NCBI RefSeq assembly: GCF_010686765.1
Contig: NZ_JAAGWF010000004.1
Coordinates: forward strand, 1 to 64,000
DNA from: Geodermatophilus sabuli
Lineage (GTDB): Bacteria > Actinomycetota > Actinomycetes > Mycobacteriales > Geodermatophilaceae
Direction: 5' to 3'
Length of the DNA stretch: 64,000 nt
Position 1 is the stretch's first letter, and every line of letters starts with the position of its first letter. The notes beneath the pieces were generated by a model. It searched no databases. It was not told the origin of the DNA and saw only the letters and a list, made by a program, of their open reading frames with translations. This document shows, piece after piece, positions 42,804-51,572 of this stretch. The position numbers and the translations under genes are program-made.

Positions 42804-43835
42804 TCAGGGCAGTTGCCGCGAGAGGTCGTGCGCTCGGTCCGCCAGTCGCGTGACAGCTTCGTCGTAGGGCAGGTCGCCCTCGACGAACAGGTCGGGAGCC
42901 GCAGCCCGCGGTCCGGCAACCGCGCGCGCCGACGATCGCTGGCTGACCACGCTCATGCCGCAGGCGAGCCGCCATGCGGTGAACGCTTCGTAAAAGGGCA
43001 GGTTCACCAGCGACCGTCCCGAGCGCTCCGCGTAGAGCTGCACCAACCGCCGGCGGGAGGGGAACCCCTCGGCTTGTGACGGCTCGGACCGAGTGATGAA
43101 CGGGATTTCGCCTGGTTCGGCCCAGAAGAGGAGCAGATGCGCCAGGTCGATCAGCGCGGGTCCTCGTGACGAGAGTTCCCAGTCCAGCAGCGCCCTGACC
43201 TGTCCCTCTGGGTGGAAGATGGCGTTGTCGAGATGCGGGTCGCCATGGAGCAGCACGACCGTCTCCCCCGTGGGCACGTTGCGGCGAAGCCGGTCGAAGC
43301 AGTCATCCATGCCGGGGATCTCGCGTCCCGAACGCCGCCAGGTGTCATCCCAGTAGGACAGTTGGCGCTCGACGAAGGACGGTCCGGCGCCCTCAGCGTC
43401 GGGAACGGGCAGAGCGTGCAGGTGGATCAGCGCGTCGAGGAAGGAACTCGCCGCGGTCGTCCGCGCCCGCAGAGCCAGACGTTCCGCGTCTTCCCTCGAC
43501 CGGAGGACGACCCCGTCCACGTTCTCCATCACGTAGAACGGTGTCCCCAGAGCGCTGGCGTCGTCGGAGCGGCCCAGGATCCGCGGAACAGGGATGCCGT
43601 GGTCGCCCAGGGTCGCCAGGGTCCGGGCCTCGCGGAGGATGAGCCGCGACCGGTTCTGTCCGCCCTGTTCCGGCGGACGGCGGAGGATGGCCGTGCGACC
43701 CGTCCCGTCCCGCAGCAGATCGGTGCGGTTGGACCGTCCGCCCGCCAGGTGGACGACCTCGATCGGTGGCTCGAGGATGCCGGATCTCTGGCACCACTGG
43801 TCGATCCCGGAGTCTCGGGGTGTGTCTGCGCTCAT
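42804..43835 (-). CDS. APH-family phosphotransferase
   Basis: 343-residue kinase-fold protein. The N-lobe is GGRSNRTDLLRDGTGRTAIL with the lysine-region ILRRPP; the catalytic loop is LLHGDPHLDNAIF and the metal-binding motif LLDWELSS. It resembles the phosphotransferase domain of ACAD10-type enzymes, which in bacteria are found with acyl-CoA catabolic genes and in the human case phosphorylate hydroxyacyl-CoA. Its ATG overlaps the stop of the molybdopterin oxidoreductase (ATGA). A hydroxy-acid or hydroxyacyl substrate is therefore a reasonable guess for this operon. Confidence 0.85.
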   Translation of the reverse strand: MSADTPRDSGIDQWCQRSGILEPPIEVVHLAGGRSNRTDLLRDGTGRTAILRRPPEQGGQNRSRLILREARTLATLGDHGIPVPRILGRSDDASALGTPFYVMENVDGVVLRSREDAERLALRARTTAASSFLDALIHLHALPVPDAEGAGPSFVERQLSYWDDTWRRSGREIPGMDDCFDRLRRNVPTGETVVLLHGDPHLDNAIFHPEGQVRALLDWELSSRGPALIDLAHLLLFWAEPGEIPFITRSEPSQAEGFPSRRRLVQLYAERSGRSLVNLPFYEAFTAWRLACGMSVVSQRSSARAVAGPRAAAPDLFVEGDLPYDEAVTRLADRAHDLSRQLP

Positions 43836-45910
43836 GCGGAACCCGCGTGCGGATCTCGTACGGCCGGTGGTGTCCGGGCCGGTGACTCCACCGCCACGAC
43901 CTCGACCGGGAAGCCGGACTGGAAGGCCAACCCGGTCAGCGGGTCTACCTCGTCGCGACCCAGCACCAGGGTGTTGACGTTGACGCTCCCGAAGCCGTGC
44001 GGCAACGACACGACGCCCGGCCTCATGTCGCCGCTGACGCAGGCGATGGCTTCGAGGTCGCCGGCCGCTGAGGCGATACGCACGCTCTGACCGTCCTCGA
44101 CATGGCGCTGCTCGGCATCGGCCGGGTTGATGAGGAGTTGGGGGAGGTCCTCTCGGCGGTGGTCGTACAGGCTGCTGGTCAGTTGAGAGTTCTGGTGCCG
44201 TAGCTGTCGCCGAGGGATGAGAACCAGGTCGGCAGGGTCCTGCAGCACCTCCATGTGGTCGACCAGCTGCGATGGCGCGAGACGCCAGCGCCCGTCCGGG
44301 AGTACGCGGTCGTGCACCCAGCCGATCACGGCGCGTTCGCTGACGATCGCCCCCTCCGCCGCCCGGAGCTCAGCGAGCGGTGCTCGACCGCGACTGGCCA
44401 CTTCGGCCAGCACGTCGTCGTCGGTGTAGTCGTCGGGGGCCACTCCCGACGGAGTCAGCGGATGCCCCATCCGTCGGCCCAGCTCAGCGAAGATCCACCA
44501 GCCCGGCTTCCGGCCCGCGGTGGGGGGGAGGACGGCCTGCGTGTACTGCGCGCTGACCGTCATGTATCCCTGGTCGGTGAACTGGGAGACATCGGCGCGC
44601 TCGAGCTGACCGGTGCAGGGCAGGACGTGCGTCGCCAACCGACCCGTCGCGGAATGGACCACGTCTGCCGATACGAGCACGTCCAGTGTCTGCAAGGCGG
44701 CCAGCATCCGGCTGGTGTTGGGGACTGCGGTCAACGGATTCCCACCGAATCCGATCAGGGCCCGGACGTTGCCGGCTTCCATCTCGTCGGGCAGCGCAGC
44801 GCACGGGTACTCGCCCCACCGTCGGGGAAGCTCTGGCCGGCTGGCCGGCCCGGGATCCGGAACGCCGTCCGACATGGGCAGAGCGGGTCGGCGGTCGAGC
44901 TGGTGCAGGAAGCCTGGGTGGAACCAACTGCCGCCTTCACGATCCAGCGACCCGGTGATCGCACCGAGCGCGTACATCAGCCACTCGACCAGATTCGCCC
45001 AGCGCGACATGGTCACCCCTGTGCCGGTCTGGCCACTGAAACGGCCGTGCCGGCGCAGCGCTGCCACGAGGCGATCCAACTCGTCAGGCTCCAGGCCGCT
45101 CCCGCGGGCCGCGAAGGCGCGGTCGAAAGGCTCGACCGCGGCGGTGAGCGCGTCCACGCCCGATGCGTGCGCCTCGAGGTAGGGCCGGTCGGCGCCGTCG
45201 ATCAGCAGTTCGCGGATGCAATGCCCGAGTATGAAGACATCACCTCCCGGTCGCGGCTGGAGGTGACTGGTCGCGACGCTGGTCGTCTCCGAGCGACGCG
45301 GGTCGATCACCCAGATCTCACCCCCTCGCTTGGTGATCTCGCGGAGGTGCTTGGTCGGTTGAGGAAGGCTGTTCGTCTGACCGTGGGACACAGCCGGATT
45401 CGTGCCGACGTAGAGCACCATCGAGGTGCGCTCGTAGTCGACGACCGACACCAGCCCCGGAAAGCCGGTCATCAGTTCGGATATCAGCGGCTTGCACGGC
45501 ATGTCCACCGTGGTTGCCGTGTAGAGACTCTTGGACCCGATGGCGTCGAGGAACTTGCGGGCGTAGCGACGCCCGGCGGTGTCCAGGGAAGCGGCGAAGC
45601 CGAGGTACAGGGCGACTGAGTCGGGCCCGTGACCGCGGATGAGCGCCGTCAAGCGCGTCGCCAGGTCGTCGAGAGCCCCGTCCCAGTCGGTGTCGACCGG
45701 AGCCCCGTCGTCGACGACCGTCGGGACGTTCAGCCGCTCCGGACTGTGGTGGAAGGTCGCCAGCGAACGCCCCTTGGGGCAGGTGTAACCACCACTCACC
45801 GGATGATCGGGATCGCCCTTGACCTTGACCACGTCAGGGCCGTCGACGTGGACGAGCAGACCACAGCCGGCGAGGCAGAAGCGGCAATAGGTTCGATGGA
45901 CTGCGGTCAT
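43832..45910 (-). CDS. molybdopterin-dependent oxidoreductase (DMSO-reductase family)
   Basis: 692-residue single-subunit enzyme of the bis-MGD family. A 4Fe-4S site is formed by Cys9, Cys12, Cys16 and Cys44 (CRFCLAGCG; YTCPKG). Cys139 in DMPCKP is a candidate molybdenum ligand. The middle shows MGD-binding segments (WVIDPRRSETTSVA, QTGTGVTMSRWANL), and the C-terminal domain ends with LPQLLINPADAEQRHV and VSLPHGFGSVN. There is no Tat signal and no Fe-S or membrane subunit gene beside it, so it is likely cytoplasmic with an unknown electron partner. The ATG overlaps the ligase stop (ATGA). Substrate unknown; formate or an acid oxidation are possibilities. Confidence 0.88.
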   Translation of the reverse strand: MTAVHRTYCRFCLAGCGLLVHVDGPDVVKVKGDPDHPVSGGYTCPKGRSLATFHHSPERLNVPTVVDDGAPVDTDWDGALDDLATRLTALIRGHGPDSVALYLGFAASLDTAGRRYARKFLDAIGSKSLYTATTVDMPCKPLISELMTGFPGLVSVVDYERTSMVLYVGTNPAVSHGQTNSLPQPTKHLREITKRGGEIWVIDPRRSETTSVATSHLQPRPGGDVFILGHCIRELLIDGADRPYLEAHASGVDALTAAVEPFDRAFAARGSGLEPDELDRLVAALRRHGRFSGQTGTGVTMSRWANLVEWLMYALGAITGSLDREGGSWFHPGFLHQLDRRPALPMSDGVPDPGPASRPELPRRWGEYPCAALPDEMEAGNVRALIGFGGNPLTAVPNTSRMLAALQTLDVLVSADVVHSATGRLATHVLPCTGQLERADVSQFTDQGYMTVSAQYTQAVLPPTAGRKPGWWIFAELGRRMGHPLTPSGVAPDDYTDDDVLAEVASRGRAPLAELRAAEGAIVSERAVIGWVHDRVLPDGRWRLAPSQLVDHMEVLQDPADLVLIPRRQLRHQNSQLTSSLYDHRREDLPQLLINPADAEQRHVEDGQSVRIASAAGDLEAIACVSGDMRPGVVSLPHGFGSVNVNTLVLGRDEVDPLTGLAFQSGFPVEVVAVESPARTPPAVRDPHAGSA

Positions 45911-47607
45911 GAGGTGAGCTGACGAGGGGTCTCGAGCAGTCGCGCCCGGACGAGATACTTCTGGATCTTCCCCGAGGCGGTCCGAGGCAGTTGATCCACG
46001 ATCTCGAGGCGCTCGGGCCAGAACTGCTTGGCCATCCCCGCCTGCGCCAGGTGATCGGTCAGGTCCTTCAGCGTCGGAGGCGCGCCGGCGGGGACCACCA
46101 CCGCGCATCCGCGTTCGCCGAGTCGCTCATCCGGATATCCCACGATCGTGACATCGGCGACCTGGGGATGAGAGATCAGGATGTTCTCCGTCTCGACCAC
46201 GGGCACGTTCTGTCCGCCTCGCACGATGATGTCCTTGCTGCGCCCCGTGAAGCGGATTCCCCCGTCGGTGACCTGGCGGCCCAGGTCACCGGTCTCGAAC
46301 CAGCCGTCGGAGGTCATCGAATCGGCCGTGAACTCCGGTTGGTCCAGGTAGCCGACGAACACTCCTGGTCCACGCACCTGGAGGCGCCCCGACTCCCCCG
46401 TCGCCACGGGCTGCAGGTCCTCGTCGACGATCCGCAGTTCCTGCCAGGGAACGACATGACCATCACTGGCGGCGACCATCTCGATGGGCGTGCCGATCCG
46501 GTGGATCGTCGTGGTGCCACCTTCCGAGCAACCCCACAAGGAGATCAACTCGGCGCCGAGGTGCTCCTTGACCGCATGCGCCAGGGCCGGCGGGATCTGG
46601 GCTCCTCCACAAGCGAAGGCCCGAAGGTCCGTGACCGGCCGGCGTGATTTCTCCTGGGCATCCACCAGATCCTGCGCGAATGGAGTCGCTGACAGGGTCC
46701 AGGTGATCTTCTCCTGCTCGATCAGGTCGAGCGCGGCTGGCGCATCCCACACGTCCTGGTAGACGACCTTCTGTCCGGTGGACAGCGGCAGGAGCATCCC
46801 CCAGTAGAAGCCGGTCAGGTGCCCGAGCGTGGACGCCATGAAGGCGACGTCGTCGCCGGTGAGCTCCATTGCCCAGGGCATCGGGAGGCCGGACGCCCAC
46901 AGAGTGTCGTGGGTGTGCAGGGCAGCCTTCGGCATGCCGGTGGTGCCGGACGTGAACAGCAGGAGGGCGATGTCCTCGCCGGTGGGGACCCGGGCATCGA
47001 GCTTGCACTTGAGGGCCGGGTCGAGCTCACGGCGCTCACCCAGCAGGTCAGCCGTCCATCGGGGGCCTTGCGTGTCGGACTCGTCGCCGATGACGACCAC
47101 GTGCTGCAGGGTGGGAAGATCGGCTTGCAACCGCCGGCCGACCTCACCGTGCGGGAAGCCGCGGAAGTCGTCGGGGACGAACAGGAGCTTCGACCGAGCG
47201 TGACCGAGCATCAAGCGCAGTTCACGCTCGCGGTAGATCGGGGGGATGGGGTTGGGAATCGCTCCGGCGCGCTGTGCCGCCAGAGCGATCACCGGGAATT
47301 CCCAGCCGTTGGGCAGCTGGATGGAGATGATGTCCTCCCGCTCCACCCCCATGTCCAGCATCGCGCCGGCCAAGCGATCCACCAGCCCGCCGAGTTGGGC
47401 GTAAGTCAATGTGGTGGGCAGCGGGGACCCGGCGCGATAGGCGACGATCGCGGCCTTGTCCGGCTGCTTCGCGACAGCCTCGAGGAAGTCCTCCAGCAGG
47501 CTGCGCCCCCGCCACCAGCCCTCTGCGCGGTAGCGCTCGGCCAGTTGCGGTGGGACGGTGCGCAGCGAGTGGGCCACCAGAGCCGAATGCGTGCGCTGTG
47601 TCATCAC
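45907..47607 (-). CDS. AMP-forming acyl-CoA ligase
   Basis: 566-residue ANL ligase with LLFTSGTTGMPKAALHTHD, LWGCSEGGTTTIHR, the hinge FETGDLGRQVTDGGIRFTGR and the catalytic lysine in TASGKIQKYL. It is a paralogue of the ligase at 35876, sharing the STLGHLTGFYWGMLLPLSTG segment. A GTG at 47607 is directly followed by an ATG; AAAGG lies seven to ten bases upstream, so either may be used. It follows the transport genes and precedes the molybdoenzyme with a four-base overlap, so it probably activates the imported compound. AliA-type alicyclic or aromatic acids are plausible substrates by resemblance. Confidence 0.9.
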   Translation of the reverse strand: MMTQRTHSALVAHSLRTVPPQLAERYRAEGWWRGRSLLEDFLEAVAKQPDKAAIVAYRAGSPLPTTLTYAQLGGLVDRLAGAMLDMGVEREDIISIQLPNGWEFPVIALAAQRAGAIPNPIPPIYRERELRLMLGHARSKLLFVPDDFRGFPHGEVGRRLQADLPTLQHVVVIGDESDTQGPRWTADLLGERRELDPALKCKLDARVPTGEDIALLLFTSGTTGMPKAALHTHDTLWASGLPMPWAMELTGDDVAFMASTLGHLTGFYWGMLLPLSTGQKVVYQDVWDAPAALDLIEQEKITWTLSATPFAQDLVDAQEKSRRPVTDLRAFACGGAQIPPALAHAVKEHLGAELISLWGCSEGGTTTIHRIGTPIEMVAASDGHVVPWQELRIVDEDLQPVATGESGRLQVRGPGVFVGYLDQPEFTADSMTSDGWFETGDLGRQVTDGGIRFTGRSKDIIVRGGQNVPVVETENILISHPQVADVTIVGYPDERLGERGCAVVVPAGAPPTLKDLTDHLAQAGMAKQFWPERLEIVDQLPRTASGKIQKYLVRARLLETPRQLTS

Positions 47608-47689
47608 GGTTCAGCCTTTCCAGACCGGTTCATGGGGCGCGCGGACCCCTCATGAGCCCGCACCGACCGTTGATCCACCGAGTCGCCGG

Positions 47690-47734
47690 CGTGGGTGCCA
47701 CGTGCCCCTGCACAAGGGACACGTAGCACCCACG
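47690..47734 (-). terminator. long hairpin after livK
   Basis: Twenty-base arms (47690-47709 and 47715-47734, outer part CGTGGGTGC pairing with GCACCCACG) pair with two mismatches around a five-base loop, eight bases after the livK stop. It has no T run. In the middle of the array it could partially terminate transcription or protect the transport mRNA, raising livK-side expression over the ligase. Confidence 0.6.
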
Positions 47735-47741
47735 CCCTAGG

Positions 47742-48941
47742 TCATGCGACGGCCTGGAGCGCGCCGTCCACGAACTGGGACGCCACGAGGCTGTCGCTGA
47801 AGCCGGTCTGGCTGTCGGCGAAGCTGATCTGAGCGCCTTCCGCGCCGCCCGCTGCGTCGAAGGGCGGGAGGCCCCGCAGAGCCTCGGCGAGCCCGTCACC
47901 GTCGGTGCTCCCGCCGGTTTCCTCGAGAGCCTGGGCGAGGAGCTTGATCGTGTCGTACGAGTTCGCGGCCTGCTCGCTGAGCGTCACGGTGAGCTCCTCG
48001 ACATCGCCGCCGTACTCGGCCTGGTAGCGCTCGACGAAGTCGATGAACTGGGGCTTCGTGGCGAGCTTGTTCACCAGGGTGTAGATCGGCAGGGCCTCGA
48101 TCACCTCGGGCCCGGCCACGGTCAACGCGTCCGGCGACACGATGGCGGAGACGCTCAGGATCGGAACCGTGAGTCCACGCTCGACCATGGTCTTCATGAT
48201 CAGCCCGAGGTCGGCAGCCGACGACCCGAGAGCGAGGACGCCGTCGGGATTCTGCGAGACGACCGTGCCGACCGGGCCGGTGACGTCGGTGGAGTTGAGT
48301 TCGTAGGTGGTGGCCGGGCCGGCGAGGGCGATGCCGGCCTCGTCCAGCGCCGCTTCCGTCGGCGGACCGATCGTCGACCCGGTCGCACCGCTGTCGGTCA
48401 AGAGCGCGGGGCGCTCGAGTCCGAGTTGCTCCGCCAGGTCCGCGAGGGCCGCGGGGTATTCGGTCTGGTCGACCGCGACCCGGAAGGTGTACTCCGCGTC
48501 CACCGTCAGCTGGGGCGAGATGGTGGACGGGTTGATGTAGACGATCTTGCGCCGCTCGGTGACCTCGCGGATCGCGAGGCCTTCGATCGAGGTGTATCCC
48601 CCGACGATGACCTCGGCCCCGTCGACGGTCACCGCACGCTGCGCCACGCGCGCGGACTCATCCGGCGAGAGCTTGTCGTCGTAGGTCTCGAGGACCAGCT
48701 GACGCCCCCCAGCGCCCCCGTCCGCGTTGATCTCGTCGACCGCCAGTTGGGCGGAGTCGATCATCTGCTCCGCGTACACCGCGTTGCCACTCGTGAGGGG
48801 CACCGGGAACCCGATGACCAGATCCTCACCGGAGGACCCGCCGTCGCCGCCCCCGTCACCGCCCGCCTCTCCCCCACATGCGGCGACCGCCAAGGTGACC
48901 GCCGCGAGGATCGAGGCGGCTCTGATGTGCTTTCCTCGCAT
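47742..48941 (-). CDS. livK: ABC transporter substrate-binding lipoprotein, LivK family
   Basis: 399-residue periplasmic-binding-type protein anchored outside the membrane. A lipoprotein signal runs to the lipobox LAVAACGG with Cys22; a glycine-rich linker (GGDGGGDGGSSG) follows, then the type I binding fold (EDLVIGFPVPLTSGNAVYAE, QMIDSAQLAVDEINADGG). Members bind branched-chain amino acids but also aromatic and alicyclic acids, which fits the catabolic setting. The ATG at MRGKHIRAAS has GAGGGAG upstream. It is 90 bases after livF. Confidence 0.92.
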   Translation of the reverse strand: MRGKHIRAASILAAVTLAVAACGGEAGGDGGGDGGSSGEDLVIGFPVPLTSGNAVYAEQMIDSAQLAVDEINADGGAGGRQLVLETYDDKLSPDESARVAQRAVTVDGAEVIVGGYTSIEGLAIREVTERRKIVYINPSTISPQLTVDAEYTFRVAVDQTEYPAALADLAEQLGLERPALLTDSGATGSTIGPPTEAALDEAGIALAGPATTYELNSTDVTGPVGTVVSQNPDGVLALGSSAADLGLIMKTMVERGLTVPILSVSAIVSPDALTVAGPEVIEALPIYTLVNKLATKPQFIDFVERYQAEYGGDVEELTVTLSEQAANSYDTIKLLAQALEETGGSTDGDGLAEALRGLPPFDAAGGAEGAQISFADSQTGFSDSLVASQFVDGALQAVA

Positions 48942-49031
48942 GACCACTCCCTCTGTTTGGGTGACGACTGACCTGCACGCCTCCTGCCTGGTCGGGGAGG
49001 GGCGCGAGACATGGGGACGACGCAGCTGGAT

Positions 49032-49754
49032 TCAGAAGTACGCCGCGTGGATGGTGCTGGCGTCGAGCGAAGCCGAGTCGCCTTCGGCGGTGATCGATCC
49101 GTCCCTCAGGACGACCATCCGATTGGTGGCCCTGACGACCCGATCACTGTTCTGCTCGACGATGAGCATCGCGATCCCGCGATCCCGGAGCACGGTCAGG
49201 GACTCGTAGATGCGATCGATGATCAAAGGCGCCAGTCCGAGGGACGGCTCGTCCAGCAGCAGCAGCTTGGGCTTCTGGATCAGCGCACGAGAGATCGACA
49301 GCATCTGCTGCTCGCCGCCGGACATGAGCCCCGCCACCTGATTCGACCGGTCGGCCAGCACAGGGAACATCTCGTGCACGAGGGGCAGGGTCTCGTTCAA
49401 CCTGCGACGGACTTCGGCCGGCCGCAGGGCCATGGTCGCGATCTCGAGGTTCTCCCGCACCGTCAGGTTCCGCAGGACCCGATGTCCCTCGGGCAGGAGA
49501 ACCAGGCCCTTGCGGGGAAGCTCCGACAGGCGAGCCGACGAGATGTCCTCGCCCTCGAAGAGCACGCGGCCGGCCCGCGGATGCAGCCGCCCGCTGATGG
49601 CACGGAGCAAGGTCGACTTGCCGGCACCGTTCATCCCGACCAGGCCCAGCGCGTCGCCCCGGTCGATGGTCAGGTCGAGAGACTTGATGACTGCCTCAGC
49701 GCGGCCGTAGGCCACGACCAGTCCGGTGATCTCGAGGATGGCGCCGCCGGTCAT
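49032..49754 (-). CDS. livF: ABC transporter ATP-binding protein LivF
   Basis: 240-residue ATPase of the branched-chain amino acid type. Walker A GMNGAGKST is near residue 39, the signature LMSGGEQQML and Walker B LLLLDEPSLGLAP follow, and LPEGHRVLRNLTVRENL is the typical LivF region. The ATG overlaps the stop of the fused permease-ATPase gene (ATGA). It pairs with the LivG domain of that protein to drive import. Confidence 0.94.
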   Translation of the reverse strand: MTGGAILEITGLVVAYGRAEAVIKSLDLTIDRGDALGLVGMNGAGKSTLLRAISGRLHPRAGRVLFEGEDISSARLSELPRKGLVLLPEGHRVLRNLTVRENLEIATMALRPAEVRRRLNETLPLVHEMFPVLADRSNQVAGLMSGGEQQMLSISRALIQKPKLLLLDEPSLGLAPLIIDRIYESLTVLRDRGIAMLIVEQNSDRVVRATNRMVVLRDGSITAEGDSASLDASTIHAAYF

Positions 49755-51568
49755 CGGGGGACTCCTAGGTAGGCCGAGATGACGCCTTCGTGGGCGAAGA
49801 CCTCGTCCGGGGTTCCGGTGGCGAGGACTTGACCGTGATCCACGACGTACACGCGGTCGCAGGCAGCGCGGATGAGGGAGAGGTTGTGATCGACCAGGAG
49901 CACTCCCAACCCACTGCCGCTCAAGCGCCGGACCACGGAGGCCACCTCGTCCCGCTCGTGCTCGGTGAGGCCCGCGCCCGGCTCGTCCAAGAGCAGGAGG
50001 GAGGGATTCATCATCAGGTTTCGGGCGATCTCCATGAGACGCAAGGTCCCGTAGGTCTGTGAGCCCGCCTTCTCGTTGGCCCGACCGGCCAGTTCGAACT
50101 CGGCGAGCATCCGCATCGCCCGCTCGCGCACCCCACGGTCGTGCTTGCGCGCTCCTGGGGTCAGCAGCGCCTGCCGCCACCAGCCGACCGAACCGGTATC
50201 CCCTGCCAGCATCAGATTCTCGATCAGCGTGAGATCGGGGATCACGTGCGGGCTCTGGAACGTCCGAGCGACGCCACCGTTGACGACCTTCTCCGGCGTC
50301 AGCCCGAGGAGCTCCCGGCCATCGAGCTTGATGCTGCCGGTCGCCCGAACATCGCCCGTCACAGCGTTGAAGAGCGTCGTCTTGCCCGCCCCGTTCGGGC
50401 CGATGAGACCGACGGACTCACCTGTCCGAAGAGTCAGACTCACCCCGTCGACAGCCACGGTGCCTCCGAACCGGACGGTGACGTCGCTGAGGACCAGCTC
50501 GCTGGGCTCCACGTCGCGAGCCACGATCGGCTGCGACTCTCCCCGCTGCTGCGGTATGTCGCGGGGCACGGGCCCGACGCCGGTCGCCTTCGCCGGCACC
50601 CAGAACCGTCGCCAGTTCCACCGCTCACCGAGCCGCGCCAACACGCCGGCGACTCCACCCGAGCCCAGCGCGATCAGGACGATGATCCCGACACCGAGAA
50701 CGAGGTCCTGAGACTGTCCGCTCGCGAACGAGAGTTCCCCGAAGGCCACCAGGACGATGACGCCGACGACCGGGCCGTACAGGAATCCGGCCCCGCCCAG
50801 GATCGTGGCGAGCAGGAGGATGGTCAGACGTTGGAAGCTGAACGTGTCCTGGCTCAGCGACAGCTGGAAGAAGGCATACAGCCAGCCGGCGAGACCGGCG
50901 AATGCGCCCGAGATGCCGAACGCGACCAGGCGCGTGCTGCCCATCGACCCGCCGACGGCTGCCAGGACGCGTGGTCCCTCCCGCAGGGCAACGAAGCGAC
51001 GCCCCAGGCCTGACGCATTGATCCTCCGGCTGATGACGAAGATCGCCCACGCGAACACCGCGCACAGCCAGTAGTACTCCGGAAAACCACCGATCAGGTC
51101 GAGGCCGAAGAAGGTCGGGGAGGGGATCGCGAAGATCCCGACAGCTCCCCCGGTGAACTCCTCCCAGTCGATGAGGAGGTCGGTCAGCGCCAATGTGAAC
51201 GCCAGCGTGGCGATTGCCAGGAACAACTCGTCCAGGCGTCGTGAGGGAAGGGCGATCAGGACCGACACCAAGGCTGACACTGCCGTCGCTGCCAGTCCAC
51301 TGAGCCAGAACGACCACTCGAGTTGGACGACGCAGTAGACGGCGGTAAATGCGCCCAGCCCGTAGATGGCCACCAGCGCGAGGTTGAAGACCCCGGCATA
51401 GCCGTAGATGATGTTGAAGGCGCTGGTCAGGATGTAGGCGACCGCAGTCGCGGTCGCGAGGTAGATCAGGTAGTCGTTGGAGGAACTGAAGATCCCGACG
51501 AGCAAGAGGACCAGAGGCGCTCCTGCCATCTTCAGGCCGGTTCCCCACACCTGCCGCACAGTGGTCAC
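49751..51568 (-). CDS. fused permease-ATPase (LivM-LivG) of the ABC importer
   Basis: 605-residue fusion. The first ~330 residues are a LivM permease with about nine membrane segments (for example YLATATAVAYILTSAFNIIY and LFLAIATLAFTLALTDLLI). From about residue 360 a LivG ATPase follows, with Walker A GPNGAGKTT near residue 390, signature region YGTLRLMEIARNL and Walker B LLLLDEPGAGL near 525. LivM and LivG are normally separate proteins, but fused forms are known in actinobacteria and proteobacteria. The linker (PRDIPQQRGESQPIV) is short and charged. The GTG start is four bases after livH. No internal stop or frame break is present. Confidence 0.92.
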   Translation of the reverse strand: MTTVRQVWGTGLKMAGAPLVLLLVGIFSSSNDYLIYLATATAVAYILTSAFNIIYGYAGVFNLALVAIYGLGAFTAVYCVVQLEWSFWLSGLAATAVSALVSVLIALPSRRLDELFLAIATLAFTLALTDLLIDWEEFTGGAVGIFAIPSPTFFGLDLIGGFPEYYWLCAVFAWAIFVISRRINASGLGRRFVALREGPRVLAAVGGSMGSTRLVAFGISGAFAGLAGWLYAFFQLSLSQDTFSFQRLTILLLATILGGAGFLYGPVVGVIVLVAFGELSFASGQSQDLVLGVGIIVLIALGSGGVAGVLARLGERWNWRRFWVPAKATGVGPVPRDIPQQRGESQPIVARDVEPSELVLSDVTVRFGGTVAVDGVSLTLRTGESVGLIGPNGAGKTTLFNAVTGDVRATGSIKLDGRELLGLTPEKVVNGGVARTFQSPHVIPDLTLIENLMLAGDTGSVGWWRQALLTPGARKHDRGVRERAMRMLAEFELAGRANEKAGSQTYGTLRLMEIARNLMMNPSLLLLDEPGAGLTEHERDEVASVVRRLSGSGLGVLLVDHNLSLIRAACDRVYVVDHGQVLATGTPDEVFAHEGVISAYLGVPR

Positions 51569-51572
51569 AGAT

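Noticed and set aside
45911..46108. 66-residue N-terminal extension of the molybdoenzyme
   Set aside because: It lies antisense-like within the upstream ligase, has no family motif, and the ATG at 45910 overlaps the ligase stop as in the rest of the operon.
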